Assembly (NCBI GenBank): GCA_019426215.1
Contig: CM033395.1
Coordinates: 2,239,501-2,303,500 of the forward strand
Length of the DNA: 64,000 nucleotides
Direction: 5' to 3'
From: Buddleja alternifolia
Lineage: Eukaryota > Streptophyta > Magnoliopsida > Lamiales > Scrophulariaceae
Shown here one piece after another: positions 36,472-49,250 of the stretch. A program made the translations under genes and the position numbers. The notes under the pieces are model-generated. The model did not search any database. It had not been told where the DNA came from and saw only the letters and a list, made by a program, of their open reading frames with translations. Positions within the stretch are counted from its first letter, which is position 1; every line of letters begins with the position of its first letter.

Positions 36472-36846
36472 TAACATAGTTGTTTGAACAAGGATTGCTA
36501 GAAAGATATAGATGCAATTGTACATGAAATTGTTTAGCAATGACTACAATTTCAAATTGTATGCAATTTTTGCTCTTTAAAGGGTTAATAATTATAAAAT
36601 TATTAAATATTAATTATTTTACAAAAAGAATTTGTCTGTCAATGTTCCTTTGTTTAGAGTAGAATACGAGATGAATAATTAAGTCGGAAGTTATTATCAC
36701 AAGTATCGTATATTTGGTTGATCGGTCGTGAAAGCCTTAGATAGAATACTATTTGAATAAAAGTTAGAGCTTAGTGTTGGTGAAGAAATGAAGTCAGCGT
36801 TATGGAAATTGTAAAATCGTACGTCCAGTTTCCTTAGCATTGTATC
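36472..36846 (+). other. HEXO3 3' UTR and downstream spacer
   Basis: AT-rich sequence after the HEXO3 stop codon, up to the hAT element. No further gene seen. Confidence 0.5.
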
Positions 36847-37690
36847 CTATGATGCACCGACACCGACACGAGGAATGGGGAACGACACGACACGAACACG
36901 GAAAACGTCATTTTTAAAAAAAAATACATGACACGACACGGCTTCGACACGACTGTCCAATTTTTTTTTTTATATATATATATATAATATATTATATAAA
37001 TTTGTATTTTAAAAGCAGCAGCTGAACCAGAAACAAAAAATAAAAAAGAAATAAAAGTAAAACAACTCTCCATCTCACTATCTAATATCTATATCTGTAT
37101 CTATCTTTGCAACTTGCAATACAAAATCATTCAATCATTCATACACGCAGCAACACATTTTTCTTGCCATTATCTATATATATATATATATCTAATTTGT
37201 GAGGTTTATTTTTTCTTGAATTTTACTCAGCAGAACTGATTCTTTTGTTCGATGGCTTCGAAACGGATCGTGAAGGAGCTGAAGGATTTGCAGAAAGATC
37301 CCCCTACTTCTTGCAACTACTCATTACAAACATATATTAATATGAGATTGAGAGGAGAGCCGAGCGTGTGAGACTATTTTCTTTTTGTCTTCTGCTGAGT
37401 GAGTGTTGCTGACTTGCTATTGGCTTGCCTCTGTTTTCCTTATAAAAATGGTAAGTTTTATTTATAATTTGACCCCCCAAAGTTTTAGTATATTTTAAAA
37501 AGTGTCATCCGTGTCCCAATCGTGTCGGACACGCCTCTAGCCGTGTCTGACACGGTGTCCAACTGTTTTTAAAATTTTCTAATTAAGGACACAAAAATAG
37601 CCGTGTCTGACATGTGTTGGAGGCGTGTCGGTGTCCGACACACGCACGACACCATACGCGGTGATTTTTTGGAGTGTCCGTGCTTTATAG
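36847..37690. mobile_element. Non-autonomous hAT element with captured E2 segment
   Basis: 844 bp with terminal inverted repeats CTATGATGCACCGACAC (left) and CTATAAAGCACGGACAC (right, read inward), flanked by a perfect 8-bp target-site duplication ATTGTATC (36839-36846 and 37691-37698), the hAT hallmark. The ends carry many subterminal CGACAC / GTGTCCGACAC repeats. There is no transposase. The interior at about 37060-37371 is unlike the ends and includes a host-gene piece (next entry). Confidence 0.88.
37252..37371 (+). pseudogene. Captured N-terminus of a ubiquitin-conjugating enzyme (UBC8/10-type E2)
   Basis: An ORF of 39 codons. Residues 1-21 (MASKRIVKELKDLQKD, then PPTSC) match the N-terminal helix of plant UBC8/UBC10/UBC28-type E2 enzymes almost exactly; after Cys21 the similarity stops and an unrelated tail runs to TGA at 37369-37371. 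The catalytic Cys and UBC fold are absent, so it cannot act as an E2. About 200 bp upstream looks like that gene's leader, with a possible acceptor TTTTACTCAGCAG 19 bases before the ATG (37252). It lies entirely inside the hAT element. Confidence 0.85.
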
Positions 37691-37698
37691 ATTGTATC

Positions 37699-38193
37699 CC
37701 CACATTTGATGGGTGACGAGGTACGACGATTGTGTCCCAGATATGCTGGACGGACAACCTACAACTAAAGATTATGTGTGGGCATGCCTATTATCCAGTT
37801 GTCTCAGACTATTTGGACAGACTACAACTTAAGTTTAGGCATGGGCAAGCTGCCAGTTGTGTAAGTTGAATTTAGAATCTAAGTTGCACGAGAATTGACA
37901 GTTGATCGGTTGATCCCGCTCAGACCATAGTAGTACACCTCTAAAAGAAATTTTGCAGTTGCAACTTGTTGCGGACGCTGCCATAGTTAACTTGTATACA
38001 TTATAAATTGCATTTGCAGCCTCCTTATCAATGATGCCATAGTTATGTATGTATGCAACTAAACAAAGCGCAATTTTAAAAAAAATCATTTAACAATTGG
38101 TATCTATACTAAATCAGCATGACTAATGAAAGTGAGTGCTTGCTACTAATTTTCACCTTATATAGAATTCGAATATGGCTCTTAGAATTCTAG
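37699..38193. other. Intergenic, nothing recognised
   Basis: Mixed-composition sequence with no reading frame or repeat that I can name. Confidence 0.35.
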
Positions 38194-38477
38194 TCTATAT
38201 AGTAATGACTATTAATTTAGTGTAAAGTGACCATTCAGGTTCTCTTTTATGACCATTCATTTTTTTAAATTAGTGGTGTAATAAGTATGAGCTAATTTGA
38301 ACTCTTTTTCAATACATATTTTCAATACATAGTTGATCTATATAGTAATGGTAATTAATTTGGTGTGAGGCGACCATTCAGTTTCTTTTATGACTATTCA
38401 TTTTTTTAGGTTAGTGGTGGGATAAAGATGGGTTAATTTGTACTCATTTTCAATACATATTTTTAATACATAGTTGA
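38194..38477. repeat. Two imperfect tandem copies of a ~143-bp unit
   Basis: Copy 1 at 38194-38336 and copy 2 at 38337-38477 both run from TCTATATAGTAATG to AATACATAGTTGA with about 15 percent differences. Outside them, TATCTATACTAAA (38101-38113) and its imperfect inverse TTTAGTATAGTATAGATA (38527-38544) form an inverted pair. Confidence 0.7.
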
Positions 38478-38576
38478 GGGTAGAAGTGTAAAATCACAAT
38501 TGGAACAAATACTAAGATATCCACACTTTTAGTATAGTATAGATACAAGAATCTTTCCCCAAAAGTTTTCTTTACA

Positions 38577-39528
38577 TAGTACCAGAGCCATGGAAGATGA
38601 AATAGAGGAAAAGAATGGCGATGGGAAGAAATTGCCATCGCCATACACATTGAATGCACAATTGAAAGGGGTTCCTCTGGCTAACTCCACTTAGAAGGTC
38701 TGTTAGTTATCATTGGTGTAGGTGACAGACAGTCAAGCGGCGGCTCCTGGAGTGATTAGTGGTGAGCAGTGGACTGCCTTCCTAAACCTGCTAAGTTCTT
38801 TCAAACCAAATTCTAATGAAAAATTATCTTGTAAGAACGCTATGAACTGGATAATTGATTCGGGCGCCTCTCATCATATGACCAAAAAAATAGAGTGTAT
38901 GACTAATTTAAAAAATATATCAGAGTATAGGATGGGACTGTGTGATGGAAATCAGACGATGACTCTAAAAAAAGGGTCGATACGTTCGGGTGAACATATG
39001 CATTTAAAGAATGTGTTATTGTCCCAAACTTGAGTTGCAATTTAATTTTAGTATCACAATTACTTGATGAATTAAATAGTAACAGGCTATTTACTAAAAC
39101 CTCTTGTGTTGTACAAGACCCCAGTTTGGAGAATGGTGATTGGAGAGGGTGAGCGATGAGAAGGGCTTTATTTTCTCAAGTCGGTGACAGAAATCACAGC
39201 ATACAATGCAAACAATGTGGATTCAGTTTAATTGCGACACAAAAGTATGGGACATCCATCTAATATAATAGTAAATTTTCTTCCTAATGTTAGTGTTGTC
39301 AATGAAAATTTTGACAACAGAAAGACATGTGATGTTTGTATGAGAGCCAAACCAGACTCGAGAAGTCTTCTTTTCTAGTGATAATAAAGCTAATGACATT
39401 TTTGATATGATCCATTGTGATTTATGGGGCCTCTATCGAGTTCCCGCCTCTTGTGGAGTCATTTATATTATGACAATTGTTGATGATTGTTCAAGAGCTG
39501 TATGGATGTATTTGTTAGTTGTGAAATC
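38577..39528 (+). pseudogene. Old Copia, 5' part (gag start, protease, integrase)
   Basis: TAGTACCAGAGCC at about 38577 looks like a decayed primer-binding site, followed by ATG 38590 and a short gag start (KLPSPYTLNAQL). After a gap in gag the protease motif IIDSGASHHMT appears (38850-38880), then the pre-integrase and integrase part with KTCDVCMRAK and MIHCDLWG to TIVDDCSRAVWMYL. Stops break the middle part. It is cut at 39528 by a younger Copia and resumes in the same frame at 49251. Confidence 0.75.
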
Positions 39529-41290
39529 TGTTAGGATTATGCCCTCAGATGCCACAGAGGATAGAATGTATAAGGCATATATCTTGTATTGAACTTAAAC
39601 TCTTCTTAAATAAAAGATATTATTGAGTTTTCACTTAATTCTTATCTGCATCTATAAGTTGTGTAAAACGTTTTGTCCATGTTTTCAGTGCTATCCCTCT
39701 ACTTCCTATAGGATAGGAAGATTGGCACTAGAGAGATCGATCTTGATTACTAAAATAAGTTCGCAAGTAATATGAAGTCTTTAATGGACAAATAAAGACT
39801 TCGAATACTTGTACAATCTTAACTCCGACATGGGAGTGCCTGTCTGGTATCATGGGATGATAAGATTGTAGACACGTCAGTGGAACTGATATGTTCGAAC
39901 ACGACTCACATCGGTTCTGTCACACGGGTTTTCACTCTGTGACTGTCAATGACGGAACTGATTATGCGTAATAGGTATATGTGAACCTTTGACCTGAAGT
40001 ATCAGGCTGAAGATGCACTTGTGACGTCAAGTCTTTCACTAGAGTAGCTAGACCCAATTCACCCTTTGGTGGGGTCAAGCTCGAAATGCGGACTTGATGG
40101 GCAAGTGGTAATCTTAGCGGATATCTAATATGAGATTTGTTCTCTCATAAGTGAATTAGTATGTACCCTATGTAATTATAGATAAATAGAGATCAAAATC
40201 TTTGGCCAAAGCAAACGAGACGATTGTGCTTGGCACTAAATCGATCTCAATGATTTCGTATTTATTATGATTTATACATATGGTCAAGTTCAGTGAGTTT
40301 GACATAAGCATGACTCTCACTTGACCGGGGAACGTGAACAAAGGGTTTATACATATACGGTATTTACGATTGGAAGGTTTCGGAATGATCCTATCATTCG
40401 TTTTCGTTTGGGTTAGGAAGTGGGCCACGTGACTGGCTAGGTGTTACCCACTTCCTTTGGTTTCCTCTCATTGCCAAACGAAACAAACCTAAAAAGTCGC
40501 GCTAAAGGATTGACAAAGAAAAATGAAGAAAAAGGAATTTCTATTAGTTCTTCTGGGAGTTTTAATTTATTAGATAAATTAAATAATTAATTATTCATTA
40601 GATGAAATAATTAATTATAATGATAAGATTAATTATTAATTAATTTTCTTGTGAAATATATTAATGAATTAATTTATCTAATTAATTTGGTTATTTAATT
40701 AATTTATTTATTTATTGGATATAAGAAATTATTAATTGAAATAAGAAATTAATTAAACAAAATAAATCCCGGGCTAAATAAGGAGTCCTATTGGACGCCT
40801 ATGAGGCCTCAAAGTGGCGTCTTTGAGAGGCCACATATTAGGGCTCTTTTGTTTTGACTTGTTCAATAAGTCATGAGGTATATAAGGACTCTTTGACTTA
40901 GAACAAGTAAGAAGAATACACAACTCTCAAAAAGAAAGAAAAATATTCCTCCCCTTCTCTATACCTAGCCGTCGACCATAGAGAAAGAAGAAAGGGGATT
41001 TTTTGTTTGTTGATCCGTGCGTGACGATTTAGAGACGACGTATTTTTGTTGTTCGGATCAAGTTCAAGTTTGAAGAATAAAATCAAAGGATTGAAGATTT
41101 GGAAGCTTCAATATTTCGAGTTTGGAGAAGAAGAAGTTTTTCTCCATCATCATATTCATATTAACGAGTAAGTTTTATTCGTTATACGCTTTTAGATTCA
41201 ATTATGGGAATTAGAGTACCAATTGGGTTTTCGTTTTAATTTTTGAAATCCCTTCCGCTGCGTTTATGCTTTTTCGAACGAAATACAACA
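39529..41290 (+). repeat. 5' LTR of the inserted Copia (1,762 bp)
   Basis: TGTTAGGATTATG to ATACAACA. It has the same sequence as 47332-49245 with scattered differences, and lacks the internal duplication found in that copy. TATATAAGG at 40879-40887 is a likely TATA box. Confidence 0.92.
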
Positions 41291-41291
41291 G

Positions 41292-41303
41292 TGGTATCAG
41301 AGT
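41292..41303 (+). other. Primer-binding site (initiator tRNA-Met)
   Basis: TGGTATCAGAGT, one base after the 5' LTR. Confidence 0.88.
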
Positions 41304-43420
41304 CAATTTCTGATTTGCATATTTGATCTTGTTTTCGTGATATGAGAATTGCATGTTATGTGTTTTTGAAGCATGTTTGTATGTTTTTCTTAAATCTGCG
41401 TTTTATGGTTTTTTGCCTAGTTTTTTCGATTTTTAGTTATTGTAATCTGGGAATATTTGATGATATTGAAAATCGAAAAATATCGAGAAAAAATGGGGCT
41501 CGAAAGCCCCGAGAAAAACGCGCGCGCCGGGCCGTTCGGCGCGGCCCTGCCCAGTCACGGCCGGTCGGGTCGTGGGTTTGGATACCCAATTCGTTGATCC
41601 GGGTCATGGATTCGGGTCGTAAAATGGGCTATGTTTGGGTCGAAATTATTTTTTGAATTTTGGGTGATTTTAATTAATTGAGTGGATCAAAAGGATGATG
41701 ACCCGAATAATTTAAATCAAGCCCAATTGAAAATTATCCAATTTCAATTTGTTAATTAGTTTGGACTTAATCTAATTAAATCTAAATGGGCCAATTAGAT
41801 TGGTGATTTGGACTTAAATTAAATTTAGCCCAATAAGAAATTAATAAACGTGAATGTTGTTCTAATTAATTATTTTGAGCCCAATTAAATTGAATCCAAG
41901 TGGACCAAAAGGATGGTGACTTGGGTTTGATGAAATCGAGCCCAATGAGATTAATTGGAATATAATATTTAATTAGAACTAATTAATTATTTTTCTTGGA
42001 GATCAATAATTGATTTATGAATTAAATATTATTATTTTTTCCTCGACTTGGAAATTACTTCATTTTGAATAAGGAATATAAATTACTTTTCTTAGAGATT
42101 AATAATGAATTCTTTGCTCAAATAAAAGTATTTCCAATTTTTAATGGCTTTAAATCATAATAAAATAAAATATAGAATTCCATATTTTATGTGTTCATAT
42201 TATTTTAATTAAAGGTAGATGCACTTAATTCTTAATTTCGTACATCTAAGTCATCTAGTTGGACTATAATGATTTAAATAGAAATAGTGAATATGTGAAA
42301 TCATAAGGAATTTTATAAAGGACTTTTTAGTTGGACTAAAATTTTAATAATCAACATAAGTGATTGAATATTGCAAGCATGTATTAAATGTTGCGAGCAT
42401 GTATTAATTGATGCGAGCATGTCTTATGTGATTAAAACACTAATCATGGACTTAGGAATATATGTTTTACCTTTAATTTTATGGGTTATCAAATTTGAAG
42501 CTATTTATTATATTCTTAGAAATAATGCATGAGTTGTTTTAGGAATCGAGATAAAATAGTTCATAGTTGATAAAGTCAAAAGGCCCATGAATGTTTAATA
42601 GGTTTAATCTATGCCTTTTGTGATGGCCCATTGGCTCGGGCCCTCTAGTAAAAGTCCATGATCAAGTGATGAATTTATTTATTCATTTATTTAAATTCTA
42701 TGTTTATTTATATTGAAAGTCATGATTATTAGTAGTATTTTTATGCATGATCAATATAGAATAAAGAGCTATATAAATTGAATAATGTGCAAAGTGAGAC
42801 CAAAATCTTTTGACGAATTAAATTCTCCCAAATAAATTATACCGAGTTAGAAAAGGATGTTTGACATCCTCACCCTCCACTAAACTTTCTAAAATTAGAA
42901 TTACTATAAATGTGTAATGCTTCCCAGTTATGGGGGTTATACATTTAGAAATAATTTGAAATTTTATAAAGTGCATGCATATGCCTTAATCGAAACATAT
43001 TTCACCCCAGAAACCTGTTCGGTTGTAAGGTGAAATTCAAATGCTAGATTAGAGGAGTTAGTGGGCTAAACTCGGGTAGTTCACGAACCTAGAAATTGAA
43101 TGGGTTGCGGTTTGGTGAACTATGGGGAAACATATTGAAACATTTATTGGATAAATTGATATTAGATATCACTTCAAATAATTAATGGGCTAGAAACCGG
43201 TTAGGTTGCAACCTATTTAATTAATTGAGGACCTCAATACCTGCTGTGGAATCGATGCCAATGATGATTCCCGATTTTCACATGGGAGTGTGGGATTCGA
43301 AAAATGCAGTGGGAGCCAAGATAAATTTTAAGTCCTTAATTTTTCTTGGTTAAGTCAAAACAAGTAATCTAATAAATCTGGTTTATTTCTGCAATCATTT
43401 TCTCATTTATCTCTCTCAAT
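41304..43420 (+). other. Untranslated leader of the inserted Copia
   Basis: About 2.1 kb without a long ORF. It includes a GC-rich patch (41515-41580) and later AT-rich DNA with repeated CATGTATTAA/GCGAGCATGT motifs near 42380-42420. Confidence 0.6.
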
Positions 43421-46400
43421 ATGACAAACCCACTTTCAATTCTACTCGAAAAGAATACTCTGACTGGACCCAATTATGTGGACTGGCTTAGAAATTTGAG
43501 GATTATCCTCAATATGGAATCACTGATATACGTCTTGGAGGCTGATATCCCGGCAGCTCCTGCTAGAACACGTGCCAACGAGGAAGAGGTCCAAGCCCAT
43601 GAAAAATGGGTTAAGGACGACCTCCGGGTGAGAGGATACATGGTCGGATCTATGACTAATGATCTCCAAAGGTCACATGATAAGATGCCCACTGCAAGAG
43701 CTATCCTAGCTCACCTGGTAGAGCTCTATGGAGAGCATATTCGAACTGCACGATATGAGATATCAAAAGAGCTCTTCGGAGCCAAGATGAAAGAAAGTAA
43801 GAAGGTTGGTGATCATGTCCTCAAAATGATTTCAAGGATCGAGAAATTGGAAGCTCTCGAATTCACCATGAATGCCACCCTTCAAACTGACTTAATCTCG
43901 CAGTCTCTTCCTGATTCCTTCTCCTAATTTGTGGTTAACTTTAACTGCAATGAGATAGAGTGCAATTTAGCTGGGCTAATGAACAAGTTGGTTACTGCAC
44001 AATCTCAAATGAAACCAAAGGGAAAGGAAACTACCTTGGTCATCTCTTCTGGACCCAAAAAGTCTAAGAAGAAGAAGAACAAGAAAAAGTCTGGCGAGCT
44101 TGGAGCTCAAGGGGGTACCAAGAAGAGTAAGGGAAAGGCTCAAGGGTTTTACAAGAGCAAAGGACCTAAGAAAATGGATAGATGTCTCGAGTGCGGTGAG
44201 CTTGGCCACTGGAAGAGAAACTGTCCCAAATTAGGCAAAGGCGCACAAGGTATGGAACTATTAGTTTTTGAAACTAACTGTTCTATGACCGTATTTTCTA
44301 CTTCGTGGATTCTGGACTCAGGGGCTAGTGCCCATGTTTGTTGTTTGGATCAGGATCTACAGAGAAGTAGAAAGCTGGGCCGAGAAGAAGTGATGATCAA
44401 AGTAGGCAGCGGGGAAAGCGTCCCAGCTACTAGGATCAGATCTACTTCTCTTTATTTGAATTTTGGACATTTACTGTTTTTAGATAATGTTTTGGTTTTG
44501 CCCAAGGGGCTTAAGAACATTGTATCTATTCCTATCTTAGTTAAGATTGGATATACATTCCGTTTTTCTAAATTAAATTGCGACATTTATTATGGAAATA
44601 AATTAGTTGGCAATGCATGTTTAGTTAATGGTTTGTATTATTTAAATGTCCGTAATTCATCTGATGTTAATGTTGTAACACGTAAACGCGGTAGGCAAGA
44701 AACTAACTTAAGACTCAAGTGGCATCTTAGACTAGGCCATGCCGGAGAGCACAAGATCCACAAAATGGAAAAAGATGGGCTTTTAAGCTCACTAGGGTCG
44801 GATCCTATTCCTACATGTGAATCACGTCTCTTAGGAAAGATGGCTAGATCCCCCTTCACAGGGACTTTTGAAAGGGCTACGCAAGTCTTAGGATTAGTGC
44901 ATACCGACGTCTGCGGATCATTTGGAGAAATGGCTTGTGGAGGTTTCTACTACTTCATCACTTTCACTGACGACCATTCAAGATTTGGTCTAGTGTATCT
45001 GATGAAGCAAAAGTTTGAATCCTTTGAATGATTTAAAGAGTTCAAGGCCTTAGTAGAAAATCAAACTGGGCAAAATATAAAAACTCTACGATCGGATCAT
45101 GGAAGAGAATATATGAGTGCCGAGTTTGATGAATTCCTAAGACAACAAGGAATAATGTTACAACTAACACCACCAGCAACTCCTCAACTGAATGGAGTAG
45201 CCGAGCGAAGGAATCGAACACTGTTGGACATGGTTCGTTCCATGCTTAGTTACACTGATTTACCCATTTCGTTGTGGGGATACGCGCTCCTTACCGATGC
45301 TCATGTTTTAAACAGATGTTCCTCCAAATCCGTTCCTAAAACTCTGCATGAGATGTGGAATAATAGGAAATCGAGTCTTAATCATATTAAGATTTGGGGA
45401 TGCCCCACTTATGTCAAGAAGACTAAAGTGGAGAAATTGGAGGCAAGATCGCTAATGGGACGTTTCATTGGTTATCCTTAAGATTCCATGGGATTCTTCT
45501 TTTACCTGCATGATGTTCAAAGAATCATCGTGGCCCTACAAGCTCACTTCCTTGACGATGAGTTCATCTTGGAAGGGGGCAAAGGTAGGAAAATTGTTCT
45601 AGAAGAACAAAATAAAACTCCCTCAAATACATCTGTTCAAGAACCGAGGCCTGAACTCATAGTAGCACAACCACCACATGGATCTGGTAGAATACGGCAT
45701 GAACCTGAGAGGTATGGGTATCTACTGCAGGGGGAGCGAGAGCTTCACACTGTTGTACAAGAAGGTCATGAAGATGATCCTTGTACCTATGATCAAGCGA
45801 TGGTGGATGTCGACGCTTCAAGATGGCGAGAAGCCATGGAAACAGAAATGGACTTTATGCAATCGAACCATGTCTGGACTTTGGTAGATCGTCCTGAAGG
45901 TATAAAACCTATAGGATGTGAGTGGATCTACAAAATAAAGATAGGTAGCGACGGCAAGGTTGAAACCTTTAAAGCTAGGCTCGTAGCGAAAGAGTATAGT
46001 CAAAGAGAAGGAATTGATAAAGTCCATACGAATTCTGTTATCCATAGCTGCATACTTAGATTATGAGATATGGCAAATGGATGTCAAAACGGCCTTTCTA
46101 AATGGATTCCTCGAGGAAGATATCTATATGGAACAGCCAAAGGGTTTTGTGTCCGAGTCCGATATCCATAAAGTATGTAAACTTGAGAGGTCTATTTACG
46201 ATCTCAAGCAAGCATCTAGAAGCTGGAATCTCCGTTTTAATGAAGAAGTTAAGGGATAGGGTTTCATCAAGAACAAAGATGAACCATGTGTCTACAAGAA
46301 GACTAGTGGGAGCAAACTCTCGTTCTTAGTACTATATGTGGATGACATTCTACTTATAGGAAATGACGTAGGAATGCTCACCACTGTCAAGAAATGGCTT

Positions 46401-47316
46401 TCGAGTACGTTTTCCATGAAAGACTTGGGAGAAACCACATACATTCTAGGAATTCGTATCTGCAGGGATAGAACGAAAAGAATGATAGGCCTCTCTCAAG
46501 CCCTGTACTTAGAAAAGGTCCTAAAGAGGTTTAGGATGGACAACTCTAAGAAAGGGTTTCTTCCCATGAGTCATGGAGTACACTTATCCAAGTCTATGTG
46601 TCCTCAGAGTGAGGAAGATAGACAAGAGATGAGTAATGTACCCTATGCTTCTGCAGTTGGTAGCCTGTTGTATGCAATGTTGTGTAGTAGACCCGACATT
46701 GCCTATGCTGTGAGCGTGGTGAGTCGAATTCAGGCAAACCCGGGAAAGGAACATTGGATAGCTGTGAAGAATATCCTAAAGTATCTGAAAAGAACTAAGG
46801 ATATGATTCTCATTTATGGAGGTGGAGACCTGAAGATGGAAGGTTATTTTGATTCAGACTTTCAGTCTGATGTTGATGACCGAAAATTCAAGGTTTGTTT
46901 TTACTCTCAATGGTGGAGCGGTGTCTTGGAAGAGCTCCAAGCAAAGCACAACCACTGATTCCACCACTGAAGTAGAGTATGTAGCAGCCTCAGAGGCAGC
47001 GAAAGAATCTGTTTGGATGAGGAAGTTTCTTGGAGAACATGGAACGGTCCCTAGTGCTCAGCTCCCGTTGCCACTTTATTGTGATAACAATGGAGCGATA
47101 GCGCAAGCCAAGGAACCGAGGTCTCATAACAAGTCCAAACATATTGAGAGAAGATTTCACATCATCAGGGAGATCGTTGGCAGAGGAAATATAGCAGTGC
47201 AGAGAATAGCCTCAGCTGACAATATAGCTGACCCGTTCACCAAACCACTACCTCAGACTGTTTTGGACCAACACCTGGAAAGGATGGGTGTTAGATACCA
47301 CAATGAGTGGCATTGA
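43421..47316 (+). pseudogene. Copia gag-pol polyprotein with stops and frameshifts
   Basis: Gag starts at ATG 43421 (ILLEKNTLTGPNYVDWLRNL), with a TAA after codon 168 (43925-43927). The same frame goes on with the knuckle CLECGELGHWKRNC, protease WILDSGASAHV, the pre-integrase HLRLGHAG, integrase VHTDVCGSF, a TGA at 45029-45031, then TLRSDHGREY and [10 protein letters not shown], and a TAA at 45479-45481. RT begins at about 45790; a frameshift falls between 46014 and 46066, then WQMDVKTAFLNG, a TAG at 46257-46259, and catalytic LYVDDILL. A second frameshift near 46900 precedes RNase H (TTEVEYVAAS, LYCDNNGAI, NIADPFTKPL). Domain order is Copia: integrase before RT. Confidence 0.9.
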
Positions 47317-47331
47317 GTGCAAGTGGGAGAT

Positions 47332-49245
47332 TGTTAGGATTATGTCCTCAGATGCCATAGAGGATAGAATGTATAGGGCATATATCTTATATTGAACTTA
47401 AACTCTTCTTAAATAAAAGGCATTATTGAGTTTTCATTTAATTCTTATCTGCATATATAAGTTGTGTAAAATATTTTGTCCATATTTTTAGCGCGATCCC
47501 TCTACTTCCTATGGGATAGGAAGATTAGCACTAGAGAGATCGATCTTGATTAGTAAAATAAGTTCGCAAATAATATGAAGTCTTTAATGGACAAATAAAG
47601 ACTTCGAATACTTGTACAATCTTAACTCCGACATGGGAGTGCCTGTCTGGTATCATGGGATGATAGGAGATTAAGATTGTAGACACGTCAGTGGAACTGA
47701 TATGTTCGAACATGACTCGCATCGGTTTTGTCACACGGGTTTTCACTCTGTGACTGTTAATGACGGAACTGATTATGCGTAATAGGTATATGTGAACCTT
47801 TGACCTGAAGTATCAGGCTGAAGATGCACTTGTGACGTCAAGTCTTTCACTAGAGTAGTTAGACCCAATTCAAACTTTGGTGGGGTCAACCTCGAAATGC
47901 GGACTTGATGGGCAAGTGGTAGTCTTAGCAGATATCTAATATGGGATTTGTTCTCTCATAAGTGAATGAGTATGTACCCTATGTAATTATAGATAAATAG
48001 AGATCAAAGTCTTTAGCCAAAGCAAACGAGACGATTGTGTTTGGCACTAAATCGATCTCAATGATCTCGTATTTATTATGATTTATACATATGGTCAAGT
48101 CCAGTGAGTTTGACATAAGCATGACTCTCACTTGACCGGGGAACGTGAACAAAGGGTTTATGCATATACGGTATTTACGATTGGAAGGTTTCGGAATGAT
48201 CCTATCATTCATTTTCGTTTGGGTTATGAAGTGTGGCACGTGACTGGCTAGGTGTTACCCATTTCCTTTGGTTTCCTCTCATCGCTAAACGAAACGAACC
48301 TACAGAGTCGCGCTAAAGGATTGACAAAGAAAAATGAAGAAAAAGGAATTTCTATTATTTCTTCTGGGAGTTTTAGTTTATTGGATAAATTAAATAATTA
48401 ATTATTCATTAGATGAAATAATTAATTATAATGATAAGATTAATTATTAATTAATTTCCTTGTGAAATATATTATTGAATTAATTTATCTAATTAATTTG
48501 GTTATTTAATTAGTTAATTTATTTATTGGATATAATAAATTATTAATTGAAATAAGATCTAATAATTAATTATAATGATAAGATTAATTATTAATTAATT
48601 ACCTTGTGAAATATATTAATGAATTAATTTTTCTAATTAATTTGGTTATTTAATTAGTTAATTTATTTATTGGATATAATAAATTATTAATTGAAATAAG
48701 AAATTAATTAAACAAAAAAAATCTCGAGCTAAATAAGGAGTCCAATTGGACGCCTATGAGGCCTCAAAGTGGCGTCTTTGAGAGGCCACATATTAGGGCT
48801 CTTGTGTTTTGACTTGTTCAATAAGTCATGAGCTATATAAGGACTCTTTGACTTAGAACACGTAAGAAGAATACACAACTCTCAAAAAGAAGAAAAATAT
48901 TCCTCCCCTTCTCTGTACCTAGCCGTCGACCATAGAGAAAGAAGAAAGGGGATTTTTTTGTTTGTTGATCCGTGCGTGACGATTTAGAGATGACGTATTT
49001 TAGTTGTTCGGATCAAGTTCAAGTTTGAAGAATCAAATCAAAGGATTGAAAATTTGGAAGCTTCAATATTTCGAGTTTGGAGAAGAAGAAGTTTTTCTCC
49101 ATCATCATATTCATATTAACGAGTCAATTTTATTCGTTATATGCTTTTAGATTCAATTATGCGAATTAGAGTACCAATTGGGTTTTCGTTTTAATTTTTG
49201 AAATCCCTTCCATTGCGTTTATGCTTTTTCGAACGAAACCCAACA
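47332..49245 (+). repeat. 3' LTR of the inserted Copia (1,914 bp)
   Basis: Partner of 39529-41290. It is about 150 bp longer, chiefly because of a tandem copy of the AT-rich block (48411-48547 and 48548-48685). Confidence 0.92.
48411..48685. repeat. Tandem duplication of a ~137-bp AT-rich block in the 3' LTR
   Basis: Two imperfect copies, each with TAATTATAATGATAAGATTA and ending ATTAATTGAAATAAG. The 5' LTR has one copy only. Confidence 0.85.
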
Positions 49246-49250
49246 AAATC

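Larger units (their letters stand above)
39529..49245 (+). mobile_element. Copia retrotransposon inserted in the old Copia
   Basis: Two LTRs (39529-41290 and 47332-49245), a PBS at 41292, a leader of 2.1 kb, gag-pol from 43421 to 47316, and a polypurine tract AAGTGGGAGAT before the right LTR. A perfect target-site duplication AAATC (39524-39528 and 49246-49250) lies within the integrase codons of the old Copia. Gag-pol has four in-frame stops and two frameshifts, so this copy is dead. Confidence 0.93.

Noticed and set aside
40168..40428. ORF repeated in both LTRs of the Copia (also 47979-48239)
   Set aside because: It is in LTR DNA on the opposite strand and is preserved only because the LTRs are copies of each other.
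41342..41656. 104-codon ORF in the Copia leader
   Set aside because: It lies in the untranslated leader, has a run of basic low-complexity residues and no homology that I know.
48411..48685. AT-rich block as satellite DNA
   Set aside because: Only two copies, confined to one LTR.
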